From the NCBI GenBank assembly GCA_000814665.1, contig JWIH01000020.1:62001-126000 (forward strand): a stretch of 64,000 bases of DNA, given 5' to 3'. The translations under genes were made by a program, and so were the position numbers. Below, in pieces: positions 54,311-62,970 of this stretch. This stretch comes from Pseudoalteromonas flavipulchra NCIMB 2033 = ATCC BAA-314. Lineage in GTDB: Bacteria > Pseudomonadota > Gammaproteobacteria > Enterobacterales > Alteromonadaceae. The notes under the pieces are model-generated. The model had not been told where the DNA came from, searched no databases, and saw nothing but the letters and a program-made list of their open reading frames with translations. How positions within the stretch are numbered: position 1 is the stretch's first letter; each line of letters starts with the position of its first letter.

Positions 54311-54724
54311 TTTGTTGTAGTTTTTAATTTCGCGATTGTATCACGAGCGTAGCAGAAATAGACTGTTCGAAAAAAGCGATGATAACAATCTTTATAATGT
54401 GATTTTAATTTATGATTATTCACATAGAATGACTCGTGTATTCACACTTACATCCCTTCATTGTTTTACCCATGATGTGTTTGGCCGCCGCTGCGGCCTT
54501 TTTTTATTTAGTCTATTATTTCGATAATCTCTACGGCTTGTCCTTTTACCGTTTATATCACTTCTCATGAACTTGCTCGATTTAATGCCACCTGAAATTT
54601 TGTGAAATTTTGTGAAATTTGTGTTTTATTGGTTAAAACAATTGAATTTTTTATTTTTATTGTGTAGTTTTATTTTTAACCAAGATTTCTTGGTTGTTAA
54701 TATAATAAATATAAGGATAGCAAG
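54311..54724. other. 414-bp intergenic region with an orphan terminator
   Basis: No convincing protein gene: the open frames here lack ribosome-binding sites and family resemblance. The region holds a strong plus-strand terminator at 54483-54505 with no gene ending upstream, a short GTGAAATTTT direct repeat near 54596-54620, and AT-rich promoter-like sequence before the secreted protein gene at 54725. Confidence 0.6.
54483..54505 (+). terminator. strong orphan rho-independent terminator
   Basis: GGCCGC (54483-54488) pairs with GCGGCC (54493-54498) around a CGCT loop, followed by seven T. The only upstream neighbour (ending at 53459) is on the minus strand and points away, so this should end an unannotated plus-strand transcript from the 54310-54480 region. 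Confidence 0.85.
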
Positions 54725-55093
54725 GTGAAACAAAAAATAACTAAGATACTTGCAGCTATTGCATTAGTTGGTACCTGCAGCGCTGGCGCAACGGAGTTGA
54801 ATTGCGACCTACAAGTGAAAAGAGGTGGTAACGTCATCGGTAACGGACAAACCTGCTTTGGTATGGACTTCTCATTTGGCAATTCGACAACAGGTAAGTT
54901 TTACTTAACGAATATCAGCAAACCGATTAATAAAGTGATTTGGAATGGTGATGCTAGCTGTTCTGGTGGTGTTGAATGTGCACTCACGGTTTATGCGTAT
55001 CAAACACATACAGCAACGGCGACTATCTTATACAAAGATGGCACATACGAAGAAACGAATGTATCACATATCTCGTATGAAACTGGTCACTAA
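54725..55093 (+). CDS. small secreted cysteine-containing protein, paralog A
   Basis: A 122-residue precursor with signal peptide KITKILAAIALVGTCSAGA. GTG 54725 is the start, 7 bases after AAGGA at 54713-54717. The mature protein (about 100 residues) has four or more Cys: LNCDLQV, QTCFGMDF, ASCSGGVEC. It shares FSFGNSTTGKFYL and KVIWNGDASCSGG with the next gene. The beta-rich pattern with paired Cys suggests a disulphide-stabilised extracellular protein. I do not recognise the family. Confidence 0.75.
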   Translation: MKQKITKILAAIALVGTCSAGATELNCDLQVKRGGNVIGNGQTCFGMDFSFGNSTTGKFYLTNISKPINKVIWNGDASCSGGVECALTVYAYQTHTATATILYKDGTYEETNVSHISYETGH

Positions 55094-55130
55094 AAATTAC
55101 TTAACTTATTCTTAATTAAAGGAAATAATA

Positions 55131-55502
55131 ATGAAATCAACATTAATTGCTTCAGTATTGGTTGTACTAGGTGGTCTGTCTTTTAGTTCGCAAGCGGCAG
55201 ATTTAAAATGCTCTTTGAACGTGAAATCAGGCGGTAATGTGTGGGGTAACAATACTAGCTTTTGTTCAGGAATTGATTTTTCTTTCGGTAATTCAACTTC
55301 TGGTAAATTCTATATCGCAAATGCCACTAAAGCGATTAGTAAAGTAATTTGGAATGGTGATGCGAGCTGCAGCGGTGGTACTACGTGTAATATGACCATT
55401 CGTGCTTATCGTCAGTACAATGCGACTGCAACTATTCTTTATACTGACGGTACATACGAGACGACAAACTCTGCTCATATTGATTATGAAACAGGGTTTT
55501 AA
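55131..55502 (+). CDS. small secreted cysteine-containing protein, paralog B
   Basis: A 123-residue precursor with signal peptide MKSTLIASVLVVLGGLSFSSQAA. It is similar to the gene 37 bases upstream over its whole mature length, with the same Cys spacing (LKCSLNV, TSFCSGIDF, ASCSGGTTC), the block KVIWNGDASCSGG and the end YETG-aromatic. AAAGGA precedes the ATG. The tandem pair arose by duplication and may form a heterodimer or serve as alternative secreted factors. A terminator follows, so the two form one operon. Confidence 0.78.
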   Translation: MKSTLIASVLVVLGGLSFSSQAADLKCSLNVKSGGNVWGNNTSFCSGIDFSFGNSTSGKFYIANATKAISKVIWNGDASCSGGTTCNMTIRAYRQYNATATILYTDGTYETTNSAHIDYETGF

Positions 55503-55524
55503 GCCTCGACTTTTATAATAAAAT

Positions 55525-55550
55525 AGCGGGAAAGCCTTTTCCCGCTTTAG
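55525..55550. terminator. terminator after the secreted protein pair
   Basis: AGCGGGAAA (55525-55533) pairs with TTTCCCGCT (55538-55546), loop GCCT. On the plus strand it is followed by a weak TTA run; on the minus strand by ATTTTATTATAA. It probably serves both this operon and the convergent fructokinase gene ending at 55554. Confidence 0.7.
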
Positions 55551-55553
55551 GTA

Positions 55554-56525
55554 TTAACCTAACAAAGCCTCAGGGTTGAAGGAAGAAAAGCGTTCAGACA
55601 CATCTATAAACGTTGGCATAAAGGGCATGACACCTTTGTGTTCACAAGTAAACGCACCGCATTTCACGGCAAAGCTAAGTGCCTTTTTTACGGTCGGGAA
55701 GTTTTGCGCTAGCGTATCTTTTGAGATCCCATGTTGACTGAGTTGAAATAGAAACCCTGCCATTAAGCTATCCCCAGCGCCAGTTGTATCAACCGCATCA
55801 ATAGTAGGAGAGGCGACGGAATAAAAGTCTTTAGCTGTTAATACACTGCAAGGATTTGGCCCATCGCTTGAGATCACCGCTTTTACGCCGACACTAAGTA
55901 ACCAATCTAAATAGCTAGCTTCTCTCATGTTCTTTTCTTCAGCGAGATATCTCAGCTCATCTTTACTCATTTTTAATATGTCGACATAGGGGTAGCAAGC
56001 TTCTATACGTTTGGATAAGCAAGATAAGTCCTGCCATAGATTCAAGCGCAGGTTAACATCAAATGAAATTAATTGATTATGAGCAGCAGCAGACTTTAAT
56101 AACGCCATGGTGGTACTTGTAACTTCTGCATCGGTAAGCGTGTTTGAGCAAAAATGAAATATGCCGTGATCTGGCCATTGCAAATGCTCAAAGTCTTTTG
56201 GGCGGATTGCAATATCTGCGGTACTGTCGCGGTAAAACGAAAAGCTTCGTTCTCCTTGGGCGTCTAGGTGGACGATGGCCAAGGCGGTTTGCGCTCCACT
56301 TATGGATACACAATATTCAGTTCCAACAGCATATAGCGCCAAGGTTGATTTTAATTGCAACGAAAAGGGATCTTCAGCAAAACCTCCCACAAACCGAGCA
56401 CTGCCACCAAGTTTAGCAAAGCCTACCGCCACATTCGCTGGAGCGCCGCCGGCAATAGGTTTAAAGCTACCGTCGCCGGTAGGTAACAAATCAATAAGCA
56501 TCTCGCCAAAACATGTTAATTGCAT
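55554..56525 (-). CDS. scrK: PfkB-family fructokinase of the sucrose locus
   Basis: A 323-residue sugar kinase: FGEMLIDLLPTGDG at the N-terminus, GGAPANVAVGFAKLGG (PfkB signature 1) and DTTGAGDSLMAGFLF (signature 2 with the catalytic Asp). It phosphorylates fructose to fructose 6-phosphate with ATP. This is the product needed after sucrose phosphorylase splits sucrose to glucose 1-phosphate and fructose. It starts 15 bases after the TonB receptor stop, so both are cotranscribed from the palindromic operator at 58973. The symbol is by family and context. Confidence 0.87.
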   Translation of the reverse strand: MQLTCFGEMLIDLLPTGDGSFKPIAGGAPANVAVGFAKLGGSARFVGGFAEDPFSLQLKSTLALYAVGTEYCVSISGAQTALAIVHLDAQGERSFSFYRDSTADIAIRPKDFEHLQWPDHGIFHFCSNTLTDAEVTSTTMALLKSAAAHNQLISFDVNLRLNLWQDLSCLSKRIEACYPYVDILKMSKDELRYLAEEKNMREASYLDWLLSVGVKAVISSDGPNPCSVLTAKDFYSVASPTIDAVDTTGAGDSLMAGFLFQLSQHGISKDTLAQNFPTVKKALSFAVKCGAFTCEHKGVMPFMPTFIDVSERFSSFNPEALLG

Positions 56526-56540
56526 AACTACTACCCCTAA

Positions 56541-58934
56541 TTAGAAACGGTATTTTAAAGTGACAGACGTAGTTCTGCCGTTAATACTGCGAGCGCGAAT
56601 AATGTTGTTAGTTGGAATTACACCTTCCTCGGCTTCTGTTAATCCAGTGGCATCAAAGAGATTGTTTACATTTAATGCGATATTGAAGCGTTCAGTCAGA
56701 TCATAACTTGCAAACGCGTTGACCTGAGTGTAACCGTCAAATTTTAACTCGTTGTTGTCTTGTGCGTACGCGTCAGTGGTGCCGATGAGGCTTAAACCGA
56801 TAGCACCTTGATCGAAGTTATATTTACCCAATAAGGAGTAAACAAAGTCAGCTTGCCGTCTTGGTGTGTTACCCTCGACTTCGGGAGTGAGTGCATCTTT
56901 TGCGATTTCAGCATCGGTCCAAGTTAAGCTACCTCGTAAGTCGAAGGAGCCAATAAAATAGACACCTTCAAGTTCAATACCTTGTGCTTCGTATTGCCTG
57001 TCAAAGAACTTTTGGCTGGTTGCCTCAAAGTTTTGCTCTTCTGTTTCGGCGTAAAATAAAGTTGCAAATAGACGGCCTTGTTCAAACTTTTGTTTGATAC
57101 CAAATTCATATTGTGTCACTTCATCCACAGCATCTTCATCAGCAACACTGCCATCAATATTCACTTTACCGAACAATAGTCTGTCTGCATTTGCGCGACC
57201 GCCCTCACTGAATCTGCCGAATATGGCGCTGCTTGAGGTCATTTGGTAGTTTGCGCCAACAGAGTAACTTGTGTAGCTCCAATCGTAATTAACTACATTG
57301 GGGTTAGCGAGATCGATGGCTGCAACTTGCTCCTCCGGCTTTGATATAGTGCCATCACGGTTGATATCTACACGAGATGTTACAGCACCTGCAAATGTAC
57401 CTGTCGCTTTACCTGAATCATGACGCACACTCGCATCAACTGAAATATCGCCGAGCTTTGTTGAAAAGACGATATATGGGGCACGAGTATCGTATTCAGT
57501 GTCGTAGTTGCGCTGACAGCAATTTCCCCAATAGGACGTACCATAGGCATATAATCCGTTTTCAGAATATGCTGTGCCATCCGCAGCGGCCACGTTGACA
57601 AGCGCTGCGTTATCTCCTTTAACCTCGAGCAAGTATGAATTCCATAACCAAGACATATTGATATTTTGCGATGACATGAAATAGCCGAAGGTGAGTGACG
57701 TGTCAGTACCAAATGATTTGGTGAGCTTTAGGTCATTCATGATGTTGTCGAAATCATTCATTTCCACTTCGAAGGTATGAACGCGCATTAGTAGTGCTTG
57801 ATTGAACGCTTGATCCGCTTTTGGTCCGTTGGCAAAGGTGAGTGTTGCACCGGTACCGGCTATGCTCTCGGCAATTGCTTGGCTATTAGCGACCTCAGCA
57901 GGGAAAGGCGACATAAATGAGCCTGAGATACTCGACTTTCTGGACCTGTTTTCGATTTGCCAGTCATTACCTAGTTTGAAATTTGCTTCAAAGCCGATAC
58001 TATCAACAACAGGGTGCATTCCGTCTCGCATATCCCCTCGACGAATTTGATTGTTACCACCTAAGCCTTGCGTGGCGGTGAAATAAACAGAGTGGGGTGT
58101 ATCTGACAGTACATCAAAGCCGCTGATGGAGTCGCCATTAGAATACATAGGCATAGGAAGGTAGCCTGCTGTTTTATCATCAAGGTGTTTTACATACAAA
58201 CGAACGTAGCCACTTTCAAATTCCTTGGTGATATTGGCTTTGAGTTGGCCGCCTTTATTTGCGGTATAGCCGGTGTCACGTGGGCCTTCACCTTGGCGCA
58301 CAAAGCCACCAATATGAAATTTTATGTCGTCAGTTAAATAACTCCCATACTCAAAATCAGTTCTAAACTCGTCATAATCTAAACCAAACGTGGTGGCAAC
58401 ACTGCCTGACTCATTTTCACCCGTTTTTGAAATCAAGTTAATAATGCCTCCGGGAGCGTCGCTGGCGGCAGTCGAAGCCGAGCCACCACGAATAGACTCG
58501 ATTGACTCCACGGTATTATCAAGGCGCATAAAAATATCGGCGTTACCAAAAGCAATGTCACCAAACTGCAAAATAGGCAAGCCATCTTCTTGTAGCTGCA
58601 AAAATTTAGCGCCACCGGATGCGACAGGAAGACCACGTACAGCGATATTTGCATTACCTTCACCACCGGTTGATTCTGACCTTACACCAGGAATTAGTTT
58701 GAATGCTTCAGCGGTAGTTCTGGGGGTTGCAACAGAGATTTGCTCCAGCCCTATGCTGCTAACAGAAACACTCGATTCCATAATGGTTGTTCGCTTTGGA
58801 ACACCCGTTACGACTATTTTCTCGAAGCCTTCGGCAGGTTTTGTGTGTGCTTTTCCTTCAGCGGCCGCCGAGTGAGAGATTGCAAGCGTGAGTGCGCTGA
58901 GTGTAAATAGGGTGGTGTTGATTGTTGTCATCAT
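56541..58934 (-). CDS. TonB-dependent receptor, probably for sucrose
   Basis: A 797-residue precursor with signal peptide (LFTLSALTLAISHSAAA), a TonB-box-like FEKIVVTGVP, plug motifs (FKLIPGVRSES, NIAVRGLP, VESIESIRGGSAS, DAPGGIINLIS) and a barrel ending VTLKYRF. It acts in the outer membrane. The gene sits in a sucrose regulon, upstream of fructokinase and behind a LacI-type palindrome also found at the sucrose phosphorylase promoter. So it is analogous to sucrose receptors such as SuxA of Xanthomonas and the outer-membrane Scr receptors of Alteromonadales. The ligand is inferred from context. Confidence 0.85.
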   Translation of the reverse strand: MMTTINTTLFTLSALTLAISHSAAAEGKAHTKPAEGFEKIVVTGVPKRTTIMESSVSVSSIGLEQISVATPRTTAEAFKLIPGVRSESTGGEGNANIAVRGLPVASGGAKFLQLQEDGLPILQFGDIAFGNADIFMRLDNTVESIESIRGGSASTAASDAPGGIINLISKTGENESGSVATTFGLDYDEFRTDFEYGSYLTDDIKFHIGGFVRQGEGPRDTGYTANKGGQLKANITKEFESGYVRLYVKHLDDKTAGYLPMPMYSNGDSISGFDVLSDTPHSVYFTATQGLGGNNQIRRGDMRDGMHPVVDSIGFEANFKLGNDWQIENRSRKSSISGSFMSPFPAEVANSQAIAESIAGTGATLTFANGPKADQAFNQALLMRVHTFEVEMNDFDNIMNDLKLTKSFGTDTSLTFGYFMSSQNINMSWLWNSYLLEVKGDNAALVNVAAADGTAYSENGLYAYGTSYWGNCCQRNYDTEYDTRAPYIVFSTKLGDISVDASVRHDSGKATGTFAGAVTSRVDINRDGTISKPEEQVAAIDLANPNVVNYDWSYTSYSVGANYQMTSSSAIFGRFSEGGRANADRLLFGKVNIDGSVADEDAVDEVTQYEFGIKQKFEQGRLFATLFYAETEEQNFEATSQKFFDRQYEAQGIELEGVYFIGSFDLRGSLTWTDAEIAKDALTPEVEGNTPRRQADFVYSLLGKYNFDQGAIGLSLIGTTDAYAQDNNELKFDGYTQVNAFASYDLTERFNIALNVNNLFDATGLTEAEEGVIPTNNIIRARSINGRTTSVTLKYRF

Positions 58935-58972
58935 TTGCCTCTTGTTATCGTTGTCAAACTCGTGCGGTCTAT

Positions 58973-59006
58973 TAAAAATAAACTTAATCGATTAAGTTTA
59001 TTTTTA
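58973..59006. promoter_or_regulatory. sucrose operator palindrome O1 (LacI-family type)
   Basis: Core AACTTAATCGATTAAGTT (58981-58998) is perfectly symmetrical, and the symmetry extends to 34 bp (58973-59006). The central CG between inverted arms is typical of LacI-family operators. It lies about 40-70 bases upstream of the TonB receptor gene and would control that gene plus fructokinase. The matching repressor is not encoded in the window. Confidence 0.88.
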
Positions 59007-59114
59007 GCACAATTTAATTTGGTTGCAATTAAAAATTAATCAATAATTCAAACAAAATTTTAATGCTTTGGTTTTTATGAATTTTAACCCGCGAAAAATT
59101 TGTGGTCGGAGGGG

Positions 59115-60341
59115 TTACACTCGCTGCAACTTAGCGTTTTTGCTCAATGGTAAGCGGGCAGGGTCCTTTAACCAGTTGTACAACATGGCCGCAAAGAGTA
59201 AAAATGCAAACCCAGTCGCAAGTATAAAGCCATAGCTAACATGGCCAAAGTAATCGCTCACCATGCCCATCAGAAGTGGTGCTAGCGCAGCAGAAAGCGC
59301 GGTGAAGAACAACATCACACCAGCAACAGAGCCATGCTGAGCTTTGTCAAAACAAGAGATCCCTTTTGAGTTTAATGTTGGGTAAATCATAGACATAAAT
59401 AAACCGCTTAGCGGGAGCGTATAGATAGCGGCATTAACACCATAAAGATAAGTTAAAAAATAGCATACAAATATAGCAAAGCTCAGCGTTAGCATTACGC
59501 TTTGCCAACGATACTTAGCGAGTAACCATACAGCCATAAAGCGACCTATTGCACGCAAAATAAAAAAGATGGTGAGCGCATAAGTTGCAAGCCAAGTTAA
59601 ATCACCTTGGTAATCCTGTAATAAAGTGGGCATCCAGACATAAATTGCGACTTCAGTTGCAACGTAGAGTGCTATGGCGAGGGAAAAGCCAAGTGCATAT
59701 TTGTTCTTGAGCATCGCTGCCGTGTGAGATAGGCCTGCATTGTTTTGTGCATTTGCGGTATTAAACTTGGGAAAGTCAGTGCTTAAAGTCACGATACTGA
59801 GTACTAAGCACAGCCCACCAGCAAGCACATAAAGATAGGTCCAACTCACCCCCTGTATCAATAGATAACTGACAATTGCAGGGCCAATTATCGCGCCGAT
59901 GGCAAAGAAGCCTTCGACTTTATTCATGGTTTGAGTATGTTCTTGTGCGCCGTCAGAAATGTCACCTAGAAGGGCGAGGGCACCTGTTTTAAATAGGCCA
60001 ATGGCTAATCCAATAACACATAAAAGCATTAAAAACATGGTGAAAGTTTCACCCAGTGCGAACAGAAAACATGCGGATGAAAATAGTATGAGGCCGATTA
60101 ACACAGTGAGCTTACGGCCTATTTTATCTGCCAGAAATCCTAAACATAAGCCGCTAAAGGCAATTAAAATCATTGGCGCATAGTGAAAGGCGCTGGCCTG
60201 GGTCATGCTAAGTTGATATTCGCTGATCAGTGTTGGAATGATCACGCCAACGGCGTCTGATGTCATCGCAAACATCAAAAACATCATATAAGTTAACCAG
60301 CGCAACGTGTTGAGCTGAGTGTGATTCGACTTGCTGCTCAT
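59115..60341 (-). CDS. MFS transporter, probable sucrose permease
   Basis: 408 residues, twelve hydrophobic helices. The N-terminal half has the MFS loop signature GFLADKIGRKLTVLIG between helices 2 and 3. Regions such as MMFLMFAMTSDAVGVIIPTLISEYQLSMTQ at the start are like sugar/proton symporters of the FGHS/SuxC type. It transports its substrate across the inner membrane, presumably sucrose delivered by the TonB receptor. It is divergent from sucrose phosphorylase with a shared operator at 60486. GAGGTG lies before the ATG. Confidence 0.82.
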   Translation of the reverse strand: MSSKSNHTQLNTLRWLTYMMFLMFAMTSDAVGVIIPTLISEYQLSMTQASAFHYAPMILIAFSGLCLGFLADKIGRKLTVLIGLILFSSACFLFALGETFTMFLMLLCVIGLAIGLFKTGALALLGDISDGAQEHTQTMNKVEGFFAIGAIIGPAIVSYLLIQGVSWTYLYVLAGGLCLVLSIVTLSTDFPKFNTANAQNNAGLSHTAAMLKNKYALGFSLAIALYVATEVAIYVWMPTLLQDYQGDLTWLATYALTIFFILRAIGRFMAVWLLAKYRWQSVMLTLSFAIFVCYFLTYLYGVNAAIYTLPLSGLFMSMIYPTLNSKGISCFDKAQHGSVAGVMLFFTALSAALAPLLMGMVSDYFGHVSYGFILATGFAFLLFAAMLYNWLKDPARLPLSKNAKLQRV

Positions 60342-60485
60342 TGTTCACCTCTTGAAGGGCTTTGTTATGTAGCTGGTCTACTTCTTTGCATTAGACTGAG
60401 TGTAATACTAATCTGCAGTAAGCGAATTATTTTAGTAGAACGCTACGATAACACTTGATTATTGTTTGTTCATGATTAAAGATAT

Positions 60486-60503
60486 AACTTAATCGATTAA
60501 GTC
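60486..60503. promoter_or_regulatory. sucrose operator palindrome O2
   Basis: AACTTAATCGATTAAGTC matches the O1 core in 17 of 18 bases. It lies in the 185-bp divergent gap between the MFS gene and the sucrose phosphorylase gene, 24 bases before the ATG of the latter, so a repressor bound there would block both promoters or the phosphorylase promoter. Confidence 0.88.
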
Positions 60504-60526
60504 TCAACTTTTTTAATGAGTAAATT

Positions 60527-61996
60527 ATGAAAAACCAAGTTCAGTTGATCACGTATGCTGATCGCCTGTCTGGCGGCGGCCTTGCACAATTAAATACGTT
60601 ACTAACGGGCCCGTTAGCTGGACTATTTGGTGGTGTCCACATTTTGCCTTTTTACTATCCAATTGATGGTAGTGACGCAGGTTTTGACCCGATTGATCAT
60701 GCCAAGGTCGACGAACGATTGGGCGATTGGCAACATATTAAGTTGATTGCCGAGCACTGTGAGGTAATGGCAGATCTTATTGTTAACCATGTATCAGGAG
60801 AGTCAGCAGAATTTGCAGATGTGTTGGCTCATGGCCAAGAGTCACAGTTTTGGTCGATGTTTTTAAAAGAAGAAGATGTCTTTCCTAATGGCATTACGCA
60901 AGCACAAGCGCAAGCAATTTATCGTCCGAGGCCGGGAAGTTGCTTTTCTAAAAAGGCGTTAGCGAGTGGCGAAGTTGTGGATTTTTGGACCACTTTTACT
61001 GATAACCAAATTGATATTAATGTTGAGTCAGAAGCGGGGCGCGCTTATTTAGAAAAAGTCTTAACATTGTTTGCAGACAGTGGAGTGAAAATTATTCGAC
61101 TAGATGCCGCAGGATATGCAATCAAACGCGCAAATACCAGCTGTTTTATGACTGATGAGGCCTTTGCTTTTATCAATCAATTATCTAAGCGCGCCAATGA
61201 GCTTGGTATGGAAACCATTGCCGAAATTCACAGTTATTACAAAACTCAAGTAGAGGTTGCCAGCAAAGTCGACCGTGTTTATGACTTTGCGCTCCCTCCG
61301 CTTATTTTACACAGTTTATTCAATAAAGATTTCTCGGCTTTAGCCAAGTGGTTGGACATTGCGCCACGTAATTGTCTAACCGTGCTGGATACTCATGACG
61401 GAATCGGCATTATTGACGCGGGGCCTGAAGGGGATAAACCAGGGTTACTCGATGCCAATCAAATTGATGCTTTGGTTGAGCAGATCCATAGCAACAGTAA
61501 AGGCCAAAGTCGCAAGGCAACCGGCGCTGCAGCGAGCAATGTCGACTTATATCAAGTCAATTGCAGTTATTATGAAGCCTTAGGGAAGCATGATTTTTAT
61601 TATTTGGTAGCAAGAGCAATTCAGTTCTTTTGCCCTGGAGTACCACAAGTTTATTACGGTGGTCTATTGGCGATGGAAAATGACATAGCACTCCTAGAAA
61701 AAAGTAATGTTGGACGCGATATCAACCGCCCTTATTTGGATGTCGCGATGGTGGAAGCCGCGCTCGATAAACCTGTGGTGAAGGGTCTGCAAACTCTAAT
61801 TAAACTGCGTAATACTTGCTGCGCATTTGATGGCAATTTTGCATTAACATGCCAAGGCTCAAATCTGGTTATAACTTGGGAGGGCAATAATGCCAAAGCG
61901 GAGTTGCGAGTTGATCTCGCAAAAGATGAAGCCATGATTAAAACTTCTGAAAACGCCACAGAGCAGAGCTATAACATTCAATTGCTGCTTTCCTAA
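60527..61996 (+). CDS. sucrose phosphorylase (GH13_18)
   Basis: A 489-residue cytoplasmic enzyme. Family features: LITYADRLSGGGLAQLNTLL at the start, GVHILPFYYPIDGSDAGFDPIDH (strand 2 loop), LIVNHVSGES, IIRLDAAGYAIKR (nucleophile Asp), IAEIHSYYKTQ (acid/base Glu) and LDTHDGIGIID (third Asp). This is the GH13 sucrose phosphorylase arrangement. It converts sucrose and phosphate to alpha-glucose 1-phosphate and fructose, saving one ATP compared with invertase. Together with the receptor, permease and fructokinase it completes a sucrose pathway. Regulation is by the operator at 60486. Confidence 0.92.
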   Translation: MKNQVQLITYADRLSGGGLAQLNTLLTGPLAGLFGGVHILPFYYPIDGSDAGFDPIDHAKVDERLGDWQHIKLIAEHCEVMADLIVNHVSGESAEFADVLAHGQESQFWSMFLKEEDVFPNGITQAQAQAIYRPRPGSCFSKKALASGEVVDFWTTFTDNQIDINVESEAGRAYLEKVLTLFADSGVKIIRLDAAGYAIKRANTSCFMTDEAFAFINQLSKRANELGMETIAEIHSYYKTQVEVASKVDRVYDFALPPLILHSLFNKDFSALAKWLDIAPRNCLTVLDTHDGIGIIDAGPEGDKPGLLDANQIDALVEQIHSNSKGQSRKATGAAASNVDLYQVNCSYYEALGKHDFYYLVARAIQFFCPGVPQVYYGGLLAMENDIALLEKSNVGRDINRPYLDVAMVEAALDKPVVKGLQTLIKLRNTCCAFDGNFALTCQGSNLVITWEGNNAKAELRVDLAKDEAMIKTSENATEQSYNIQLLLS

Positions 61997-62131
61997 CCAT
62001 AGCTAGGAGCCAAAGTTGCGCGTAGAAAGCTGGCTTTAAATACCTCAACATCGATTAAGTCAATTATTCTCGGTAGCGGCTCGCAATCTTAGGTGAGCTG
62101 CTATGTATAGATAAATACCAACAAAGCGTAA

Positions 62132-62171
62132 TTGACATAGTGGATTAGCTATATAACAATAAAGTTATATA
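62132..62171 (+). promoter_or_regulatory. promoter with inverted repeat, probable ArsR-type operator
   Basis: TTGACA at 62132-62137 is a consensus -35. Downstream, TATATAAC (62150-62157) and GTTATATA (62164-62171) form a perfect 8-bp inverted repeat separated by six bases, overlapping the expected -10 region, and ending 16 bases before the ATG. Such AT-rich dyads are typical ArsR/SmtB operators. As the gene encodes an ArsR domain, autoregulation by arsenite is likely. Confidence 0.65.
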
Positions 62172-62187
62172 ATTAATTTATTATGCG

Positions 62188-62949
62188 ATGATGAAGATAC
62201 TTTTTCTTTGTTCTGGAAACTCAACGCGGTCAATTTTAGCACAGGCGCTAGCTAACTTTCATGGCGGTTCGGATGTTCATGCCTATAGTGCAGGCACTAA
62301 GCCAAGCACTGTGAATGCGACTACGCTTTCAATGCTACGCCGTTTAGGGATTAATACGGACAATCTGTACAGTAAACACCTCAATGAGTATAAGGACGAA
62401 CACTTTGATGTGGTGGTAACTTTATGCTCTGAAGTGCAATCTGAATGCGAAGGTAAACTGCAAGGAGAACATGTCCTTGCGTGGGATATTGCGAGTCCAG
62501 CTGAGCGAAGTCGCAATAACGCTTATGAGCAAACCTTGTTCGACATCAATGAACAAGTTATTTCCCTACTACGCGAAGGTAAGCCACAACATACGCTACT
62601 TACACCCTTGCAATTTTATAAATCCCTAGCGGATGAGATCCGCTTAAAAACGCTTGCCATGTTGATGGTGGAAGGTGAGCTATGTGTTTGCGAGCTAATG
62701 GCTGCGCTTGAACAAGATAGCCAACCCAAGGTTTCACGGCATTTAGCGCAACTGAAGAAGGCTGGAATTCTATGTGATCGCAAGCAAAAACAATGGGTAT
62801 TTTATTCTATAAACCCAACGCTACCGCTATGGATGAAGGCGGTGATAAACGCCACGGTTATGCATCAACCAGATTATATAAAAGCTGAGTTAGTGAGGCT
62901 AAATGCGATGGGCGAACGGCCAACACGCATGGCAACTTGCTGTAACTAA
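62188..62949 (+). CDS. ArsC-ArsR fusion: LMW-PTPase arsenate reductase domain plus arsenite-responsive repressor
   Basis: 253 residues. The N-terminal half (about 1-135) is a low-molecular-weight phosphatase-fold arsenate reductase: ILFLCSGNSTRSILAQAL has the CX5R loop, and LCSEVQSECEG carries extra Cys suitable for the redox relay. The C-terminal half (about 145-253) is an ArsR winged helix: SLADEIRLKTLAMLM, metal-site GELCVCELM, recognition helix QPKVSRHLAQLKKAGIL, and end ATCCN with a further Cys pair. So one protein both reduces arsenate and senses arsenite. It lies 21 bases upstream of the arsenic-type GAPDH gene. It is first in the operon behind a dyad operator. Confidence 0.87.
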   Translation: MMKILFLCSGNSTRSILAQALANFHGGSDVHAYSAGTKPSTVNATTLSMLRRLGINTDNLYSKHLNEYKDEHFDVVVTLCSEVQSECEGKLQGEHVLAWDIASPAERSRNNAYEQTLFDINEQVISLLREGKPQHTLLTPLQFYKSLADEIRLKTLAMLMVEGELCVCELMAALEQDSQPKVSRHLAQLKKAGILCDRKQKQWVFYSINPTLPLWMKAVINATVMHQPDYIKAELVRLNAMGERPTRMATCCN

Positions 62950-62970
62950 TAATTAGATTTTGGAGTTCTT

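Noticed and set aside
54336..54527. A 63-codon plus-strand gene
   Set aside because: It has no Shine-Dalgarno, runs through the terminator hairpin and has no family resemblance; a non-coding RNA fits better.
62051..62060. A third full sucrose operator
   Set aside because: Only one half plus the central CG (TCGATTAAGT) is conserved; the left arm does not match, so it is mentioned only as a possible auxiliary site.
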